Part shown: positions 6,269 through 11,047 of the stretch, one piece after another
Numbering within the stretch: position 1 is the stretch's first letter
Layout: each line of letters opens with the position of its first letter
Assembly: GCF_002413825.1 (NCBI RefSeq)
Contig: NZ_DHXT01000027.1
Location: forward strand, 1 to 11,047
Source: Rhodoferax sp. UBA5149
Lineage (GTDB): Bacteria; Pseudomonadota; Gammaproteobacteria; Burkholderiales; Burkholderiaceae_C
DNA length: 11,047 bases
Reading direction: 5' to 3'
Program-made: the position numbers and the translations under genes
Notes under the pieces: generated by a model
Told to the model about the DNA's origin: nothing
What the model saw: the letters and a program-made list of their open reading frames with translations, nothing else
The model's database searches: none

Positions 6269-7435
6269 ATGGTCATGATGAGCAAAAATATGCTGCGGCT
6301 TTTGCTGTGTCTCATGTTTCCCCTGCTGGGACACACCGAGGGTCTGCTGGCGGTAGATAATCCGGCAAAAAATGGCCAGGGCAATAAGGTCTATGCCGCC
6401 CTTGAGGCCTTCGAGGGCAACGATCAGGTGGCGATGCGCCAATATGGCAGCGACTGGCAGGGCAGCTACTCGCCTCGCCATGGCACCAATATCGGCCTGC
6501 TTTCCGCCCGCACTGAGGCCGGTGTGCAATGGCAGGGCTACCGGTTGGGCGCTTTGTACCGCGCCGAGGCGTTGGTGGAAGCCAACCGGGATACCTCTGA
6601 TCTGGTAAGGCAATACAACAACAGCAGTGGCTACGACGTTGGCCGAACTTATCAGCTCGACTATCAGATCAAGGGGTTCGAGGCGGATGGTGCGCGACTG
6701 AGCAAAAGTTTTCAGCTGAATCTGGGTGGCCAATGGCAAATGGACTTGGGAGTTGGACTGTCTTACCTGCGTGGCAAACGCATCAAGCTGGAAACCGCGT
6801 CGGGCCAAGTGGTCACGCTCAACTCGAAGGACTTCAACGCCGGTGTCCACCTGAACGACTCAGACAGCCAGATGAATATTACCGACTTGGCGAGCTTTAA
6901 CGCACCATTCGGGCGCTTGGCGGCGCCCTCTGGTGACGGCTACGCCGTGGATGCGGGAGTGGTGCTGCGCCATCGGGAAAGCGGTGTCAGCATCGAACTG
7001 GCTGTCGCCGATCTTGCGGGTCGCATAAATTGGAAAAACTTGCCCAACAATGTCACGGACTACAGTAACGCAACAAAATATTACGACGCTGATGGCTACG
7101 TGCAGTTCAATCCAACGGCAACACGAACCAGCAGCTACCAAGATGTGAGCCAGAACCTTGATCCGAAGTTGTGGCTGGCTGCCAGCTACCCGATTGGCGA
7201 TTTCGAGGTGCAGGGCGCAGCCAGTTACACAAGGGGCTACTGGTTTCCGCAGGCGGGGATCAAATATCACATCAATCCGCGGTGGGCGGTAAATGCAGAC
7301 TTCGATTTTCGCTTCAACACTTTCGGACTGTCTCTTCAGCACCAGTGGTTCTACCTTGGCTTGCGAATGGACAACACGAATATGGACACGGCGAGAGCCT
7401 ACGGCTTGAATGGCGGGATTAATATTCCCTTTTAG
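6269..7435 (+). CDS. Predicted outer-membrane beta-barrel protein, function unknown
   Basis: The 388-residue product starts with a short basic and hydrophobic stretch (SKNMLRLLLCLMFPLLG) that fits a signal peptide, although the cleavage site is not obvious. The rest is rich in alternating polar/hydrophobic strands with aromatic girdle residues and ends GGINIPF; a terminal Phe is the usual Bam-recognition signal of outer-membrane barrels. Example strands are FQLNLGGQWQMDLGVGLSYL, LWLAASYPIG, WAVNADFDFRF and LSLQHQWFYLGLRM. A barrel of perhaps a dozen strands is possible. I do not recognise a specific family; porin-like or transporter roles are guesses. The start is uncertain: ATG occurs at 6269, 6275, 6278 and 6290, none with a good ribosome binding site. 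It follows the lipoprotein on the same strand but behind a strong terminator, so it needs its own promoter or read-through. Confidence 0.85.
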   Translation: MVMMSKNMLRLLLCLMFPLLGHTEGLLAVDNPAKNGQGNKVYAALEAFEGNDQVAMRQYGSDWQGSYSPRHGTNIGLLSARTEAGVQWQGYRLGALYRAEALVEANRDTSDLVRQYNNSSGYDVGRTYQLDYQIKGFEADGARLSKSFQLNLGGQWQMDLGVGLSYLRGKRIKLETASGQVVTLNSKDFNAGVHLNDSDSQMNITDLASFNAPFGRLAAPSGDGYAVDAGVVLRHRESGVSIELAVADLAGRINWKNLPNNVTDYSNATKYYDADGYVQFNPTATRTSSYQDVSQNLDPKLWLAASYPIGDFEVQGAASYTRGYWFPQAGIKYHINPRWAVNADFDFRFNTFGLSLQHQWFYLGLRMDNTNMDTARAYGLNGGINIPF

Positions 7436-7485
7436 ACGAGATGTCGCGCTGTAAAGCTTTCGAGCCTTTGCAGCACCTCTGATTG

Positions 7486-7519
7486 CCCCGCGCGCTGCCA
7501 AGCCCGCGGGCCTTTTTTT
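7486..7519 (+). terminator. Probable intrinsic terminator after the barrel gene
   Basis: A GC-rich stem CCCGCG (7487-7492) with CGCGGG (7505-7510), loop of 12 bases, is followed after CC by seven T (7513-7519). The alternative fold GCCCGCGGGC (7502-7511) has no loop. The stem is short, so efficiency is uncertain, but the site lies 51 bases past the stop of the barrel gene and just before the hydrolase gene. Confidence 0.5.
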
Positions 7520-7526
7520 CGCCCCT

Positions 7527-8147
7527 ATGATCCTGTCCATGCCGACCACTCAGCCTACCCCTCCGCCCCTCACCCACCTGCTCTACCTGCATGGCTTTCG
7601 CTCCTCGCCGCAGTCGGCGAAGGCCCACACCGTGGCCCGGCACATGGCCACGCGGCAGCCGCAGGTGCGCTGGTGGTGCCCGCAACTGCCCCCGTCGCCG
7701 CGTGACGCCATGGCGCTGCTGATGCAAGGCATCGCCGACTGGCCGCGCGAGTCCATGGCCGTGGTGGGCTCCTCGCTGGGCGGTTTTTACGCCACCTGGG
7801 TGGCGGAGCAAACCGGCTGTCGGGCCGTGCTGCTGAATCCGGCGGTTGACCCGGCGCGCGACTTGGAGAAGTACGTCGGCGAGCAAAGCAGCTGGCACGA
7901 CCCGGCGCAACATTTTTTCTTCCAGCCCGCGTTCGTGCAGGAATTGCGTGAGTTGCAGTGCACGGGCCTGCGCCAACCCGGCAACTATCTGGCCGTGATC
8001 GCCAAGGGCGACGAAGTGCTGGACTGGCGCGAGATGCACGCACGCTATCGCGGCGCCAATATCCGCCTGCTCGAAGGCGGCGACCATGCCATCAGCGACT
8101 TTGACGCGCATCTGCCGACGGTGCTGGCGTTTTTGGGCTTGAATTGA
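7527..8147 (+). CDS. YqiA/UPF0227-family alpha/beta-hydrolase (esterase)
   Basis: Cytoplasmic serine hydrolase of the YqiA/YcfP type; E. coli YqiA shows esterase activity on short-chain model esters, and the physiological substrate is not known. The 206-residue product has the expected order: HLLYLHGFRSSPQSAKA (17-33) near the oxyanion strand, nucleophile elbow GSSLGG with Ser83, an acid in AKGDEVLDW (Asp162 or Asp166), and His187 in EGGDHAISDF. The length is normal for the family. ATG 7527 gives the longest reading; ATG 7539 (MPTTQP) is equally possible since neither has a clear ribosome binding site. It is followed after 55 bases by the ribonuclease gene on the same strand. I recall the same order (hydrolase, RNB ribonuclease, TonB-like) in related Comamonadaceae, which makes this a core block. 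Confidence 0.9.
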   Translation: MILSMPTTQPTPPPLTHLLYLHGFRSSPQSAKAHTVARHMATRQPQVRWWCPQLPPSPRDAMALLMQGIADWPRESMAVVGSSLGGFYATWVAEQTGCRAVLLNPAVDPARDLEKYVGEQSSWHDPAQHFFFQPAFVQELRELQCTGLRQPGNYLAVIAKGDEVLDWREMHARYRGANIRLLEGGDHAISDFDAHLPTVLAFLGLN

Positions 8148-8202
8148 ACCGAAAATCTGAGCCGCCGCGCCCGCTTCCGTTTTGCGGGGACAATCCCCCC
8201 CT

Positions 8203-10272
8203 ATGTTTTTATTGTTTGAAGAAGCCGGAAAATTCATGGCCGGTCGGGTGCTGTCAGAGGCGGAGTCCTCTGCGCAGGTGGAGCTGGACAGCGGCAAGCG
8301 GGTCAAGGTCAAGGCCGCCAACATCCTGCTGAAATTCGAAAAACCGGCACCGGCGCAGCTGCTGGCTTCGGCGCAGGCCGTCAGCCAGAGCATCGAGCTT
8401 GAGCTGGCCTGGGAGTTTTCGCCGGACGAAGAGTTTGGCTTTGCCGACCTGGCGCGCGAGTATTTCAGCGCCAACGCCACGCTGGAGCAACAAGCCGGCA
8501 CGCTGGTGCGCCTGTTTGAGTCGCCGCATTACTTTCGCCGTGCCGGCAAGGGGCGTTTTCGCAAGGCGCCGGCCGACATCATCGCGCTGGCCTTGGCCGC
8601 GATTGAAAAGAAAAAGCAGATCGCACTGCAAACCGAGCAATGGGTTAAAGACCTGAGTCAGGGCGAGTGCCCGCAGCCGATCCGCGATCAGCTGTACAAG
8701 ATCTTGTTCAAGCCGGACAAAAATGCACCCGAATACAAGGCGGTGGTCGAGGCGTCGCGCGCCACGCATCTGGGACCGCTGGAGCTGCTGACCAAGGCCG
8801 GTGCCATTGATTCACCCTACCAGTTCCACTGGCGCCGCTTCTTGCTGGAGAACTTTCCCAAGGGCACCGGCTTCCCCAAGCTCGAAGCCCCCGCCATCCG
8901 CGACGAGCTGCCTTTGTCCACCGCGCGCGCCTTCTCCATCGACGACTCGGCCACCACCGAGATTGACGACGCGCTGTCGGTGCAAGGCTTGGGCACGGGC
9001 ACGGTATTGGTGGGCATTCACATCGCAGCACCCGGCCTGGCGATTCTGCCCGGCAGCCCGATCGACCAGGTCGGCCGCCACCGCCTGTCCACCGTCTACA
9101 TGCCGGGCTACAAGGTCACCATGCTGCCCGACGACGTGGTGCAAACCTACACGCTGATGGAAGGGCGCGACTGCCCGGCGGTGTCTTTGTACGTCACGCT
9201 CGACGAAGCCACGCTGGAGATCATTTCCAGCGAAACCAAGCTGGAACGCGTGTTTATTGCCGCCAATCTGCGACACGACCAGCTCGATACCATCGTCACC
9301 CCCGAATGGCTCGAAAATCCCGAATTTTTACACAAAATCGACCCGCAGCCCTTACACCATAAGCGTAAGCAGCTATCATTTTTGCACCGCCTGGCGAAAG
9401 ACCTGAAGGCCAAACGCGAAGTAGTGCGCGGCAAACCCGAGAATTTCAGCCGGCCCGATTACAACTTCAAACTGGTCGGCAACGAGGGCGCAGAGCCGCA
9501 AGGCACCGAGCAGGTGCAGATCAGCATTCGGCTGCGCGGCGAACCACTGGACCTGATCGTCTCCGAGGCCATGATTCTGGCCAACAGCACCTGGGGCAGC
9601 TGGATGGCCGAACTCGGCGTGCCCGGCATTTACCGCAGCCAGGCCTCGATGCTGCCGGGCGTCAAGGTGCGCATGGGCACCCGCGCCTTGCCGCATGCCG
9701 GTCTGGGCGTCAAAAGCTACGCCTGGAGCAGCTCGCCGCTGCGGCGTTACACCGATTTGGTCAACCAGTGGCAAATTATTGCCTGCGCGCGGCACGGCAA
9801 AACGGCGGCTTTGGTGGCCCCGTTCAAGCCCAAAGACGCGGACTTGTTCTCGATCATTTCCAGCTTTGACTCGGCCTACTTTGCCTACAACGACTACCAG
9901 CGCGCCATCGAGCGCTTCTGGACGCTCAAGTTTGTGCAGCAGAACAAGGTGACCGAGATTACCGCCACCGTGTTCAAGGAAAACATGGTGCGCGCCGACG
10001 ACCTGCCACTGGTGCTGCCGGTCACGGGCGCCAGCGGTTTGCCACGCGGTGCGCGGGTCCTGATCAAGCTCGGCGACATCGACGAGGTGACGCTCGACAT
10101 CCACGGCACCGTGGTGGCGCGGCTGGACGCGGTGACCGAGACCGTCGCGGCGGCGCAAGACGAAGCCGAGGACGACGAAGACGCCTCGGCCGGCCCGATT
10201 GCGATTGCCGTGGACCTGAGCGACAACGCCAGCGAAACCAGCCCCCCCGCCAGCGACAGCCCTGCCCCGTGA
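8203..10272 (+). CDS. RNB-domain exoribonuclease (RNase II/R superfamily)
   Basis: 3'-to-5' exoribonuclease expected to degrade RNA processively in the cytoplasm with Mg2+. ATG 8203 gives 689 residues; an in-frame TTG at 8182 is less likely. The RNB core begins near residue 230; SIDDSATTEIDDALSV (245-260) carries the metal-binding acids (Asp248, Asp255 and Asp256 among them), and SSPLRRYTDLVNQW (510-523) carries the Arg pair equivalent to the SPIRRY motif of RNase II/R. A C-terminal S1-like segment (VTEITATVFKENMVRA to GTVVARLD, about 583-642) precedes an acidic, disordered tail (QDEAEDDEDASAG). The N-terminal 220 residues lack a recognisable pair of cold-shock domains, and the protein is shorter than typical RNase R, so it is neither a standard Rnr nor a standard Rnb; I give no symbol. 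Residues about 381-394 are encoded by a dispersed repeat. No Shine-Dalgarno sequence is visible. The stop overlaps the TonB-like start. Confidence 0.93.
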   Translation: MFLLFEEAGKFMAGRVLSEAESSAQVELDSGKRVKVKAANILLKFEKPAPAQLLASAQAVSQSIELELAWEFSPDEEFGFADLAREYFSANATLEQQAGTLVRLFESPHYFRRAGKGRFRKAPADIIALALAAIEKKKQIALQTEQWVKDLSQGECPQPIRDQLYKILFKPDKNAPEYKAVVEASRATHLGPLELLTKAGAIDSPYQFHWRRFLLENFPKGTGFPKLEAPAIRDELPLSTARAFSIDDSATTEIDDALSVQGLGTGTVLVGIHIAAPGLAILPGSPIDQVGRHRLSTVYMPGYKVTMLPDDVVQTYTLMEGRDCPAVSLYVTLDEATLEIISSETKLERVFIAANLRHDQLDTIVTPEWLENPEFLHKIDPQPLHHKRKQLSFLHRLAKDLKAKREVVRGKPENFSRPDYNFKLVGNEGAEPQGTEQVQISIRLRGEPLDLIVSEAMILANSTWGSWMAELGVPGIYRSQASMLPGVKVRMGTRALPHAGLGVKSYAWSSSPLRRYTDLVNQWQIIACARHGKTAALVAPFKPKDADLFSIISSFDSAYFAYNDYQRAIERFWTLKFVQQNKVTEITATVFKENMVRADDLPLVLPVTGASGLPRGARVLIKLGDIDEVTLDIHGTVVARLDAVTETVAAAQDEAEDDEDASAGPIAIAVDLSDNASETSPPASDSPAP
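9347..9378 (-). repeat. Dispersed repeat, copy B, inside the ribonuclease gene
   Basis: Read on the minus strand, TGATAGCTG (9378-9370), TACGCTT (9367-9361) and GGGCT (9351-9347) stand at the same offsets (0, +10, +26 from GATAGCTG) as in copy A at 3184-3215. It lies inside the ribonuclease gene, antisense to it, and encodes part of PQPLHHKRKQLSFL (about residues 381-394) without breaking the frame. The bases between the blocks differ, as expected for old members of a repeat family. Confidence 0.6.
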
Positions 10273-11047
10273 ACCTGCGGTCCTTCAGCCCTCTCCAGCT
10301 GGCACTCGGCGCCTCGATCGCCGTGCATGCCGTCCTGTTGACGGTGCGCTTTGTCGACCCCGACGCCTTCAACCGCGTGTTTGAAGACACACCGCTGGAG
10401 GTCATCCTGGTCAACGCGCGCACCACCGAGCGGCCGGAGAAGGCGCGCGCCATTGCCCAGGCGTCGATGGCGGGCGGTGGCGACGCCGAACGGGGCCGCG
10501 CCACCAGCCCCTTGCCGCCGGCCTTGCTGTCTGAAACCGGTGACGACAGCGAAGCAGAAGCGCAGCGCAAGCTGAAGAACCTGCAGGAACAACAAAACCT
10601 GCTGCTGGCTCAGGTCAAACGCCAGCTCGCCGCCATGCCGCTGCCGGACCCCAGGCAGGCCCAGGTGTCGCCGGAGCAGGTCGAGCGTGAACAAAAGCGA
10701 CGCCAGCTGATCAAACTGCTGGCCGAGATCGAGCGCCGCATCAACCAGGAAAATGCGCGCCCGAAACGGCGCTACGTCAGCCCGGCCACACGGGAAGAGG
10801 TGTATGCGGTGTATTACGACCACTTGCGCCGCGCCATCGAAGACAAGGGCACGGAAAACTTTCCCGAAGCGGCTGGCAAGAAGCTGTATGGCGAGCTGAC
10901 CATGATCGTCGAGGTCAATGCTGACGGGCGAATTCACAAAATCGAGATGCTTGAAAGCTCCGGCAACCGCATCCTGGACCGGCGCGCCGAGGCCATTGCC
11001 CGAAGCGCGGCGCCCTTTGGCCGCTTCTCCGCGGCCATGCGCCGCCA
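10269..11047 (+). CDS. TonB-family energy-transducer protein (C-terminus cut off by window edge)
   Basis: Inner-membrane anchored periplasmic protein of the TonB type, which with ExbB/ExbD couples the proton gradient to outer-membrane receptors. GTG 10269 overlaps the ribonuclease stop by four bases (GTGA), implying translational coupling; 259 residues are present. A single N-terminal anchor (about 9-28) carries Ser16 and His20 (ASIAVH), the spacing and even the numbering of the essential Ser16/His20 of E. coli TonB. The middle is not the usual Pro-Glu/Pro-Lys rod but a charged, probably coiled-coil stretch (about 93-161, EAQRKLKNLQEQQNLLLAQV and EREQKRRQLIKLLAEIERRI), more like TolA. The C-terminal domain (about 172-259, with LYGELTMIVEVNADGRIHKI and DRRAEAIARSAAPFGRF) matches the TonB C-terminal fold and is probably nearly complete. 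No exbB or exbD lies within view. TolA-like is the main alternative. Confidence 0.88.
   Translation, partial: MNLRSFSPLQLALGASIAVHAVLLTVRFVDPDAFNRVFEDTPLEVILVNARTTERPEKARAIAQASMAGGGDAERGRATSPLPPALLSETGDDSEAEAQRKLKNLQEQQNLLLAQVKRQLAAMPLPDPRQAQVSPEQVEREQKRRQLIKLLAEIERRINQENARPKRRYVSPATREEVYAVYYDHLRRAIEDKGTENFPEAAGKKLYGELTMIVEVNADGRIHKIEMLESSGNRILDRRAEAIARSAAPFGRFSAAMRR

Noticed and set aside
8144..8194. TTGAAC and GACAAT as a promoter for the ribonuclease
   Set aside because: The spacing is 39 bases, far from 16-18, and no better -35 is visible.
7419..8501. Minus-strand open frame of 360 codons over the hydrolase gene
   Set aside because: It covers a hydrolase with an intact catalytic triad and the start of the ribonuclease; the antisense product shows no domain and is a high-G+C shadow.
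9894..10937. Minus-strand open frame of 347 codons over the ribonuclease end and TonB-like gene
   Set aside because: Both plus-strand genes carry family motifs throughout this stretch; the antisense frame has none and no ribosome binding site.

Overview
The window looks like chromosomal DNA of a Burkholderiales bacterium, most likely of the Comamonadaceae (Rhodoferax/Polaromonas-like). The grounds are the high G+C of the housekeeping genes, the style of the proteins, the run of a YqiA-type esterase, an RNB-domain ribonuclease and a TonB-like gene, and two copies of a short dispersed repeat (GATAGCTG..TACGCTT...GGGCT) of a kind I remember from that family. The family assignment is inference; no rRNA or tRNA gene is present.

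Left part, minus strand (1-3664): three genes read leftwards in the order response regulator (NarL/LuxR type), 7TM sensor histidine kinase, rodA. Gaps are 49 and 22 bases, so they could form one transcript. rodA runs off the left edge.

Centre, plus strand (3852-7435): a 782-residue predicted surface lipoprotein, a strong intrinsic terminator, then a 388-residue predicted outer-membrane beta-barrel protein. These are divergent from the two-component genes. The intergenic region between the two groups (about 3665-3851) holds two inverted repeats and a plausible extended -10 promoter. One 18-base inverted repeat is centred near -42.5 of that promoter, the position expected for an activator of the LuxR/NarL kind. 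The lipoprotein gene is visibly poorer in G+C than its flanks.

Right part, plus strand (7527-11047): a YqiA-like alpha/beta hydrolase, an RNase II-like exoribonuclease, and a TonB-family protein whose GTG start overlaps the ribonuclease stop by four bases and which runs off the right edge. This block looks like ordinary core genome.

Reading the parts together: the centre looks like an accessory envelope module (regulator, sensor, lipoprotein, barrel) set between core genes. The working idea is that the kinase senses an envelope or extracellular signal, phosphorylates the regulator, and the regulator controls the divergent lipoprotein and perhaps the barrel. Nothing resembling a CRISPR array, transposase, prophage or toxin-antitoxin pair is visible.
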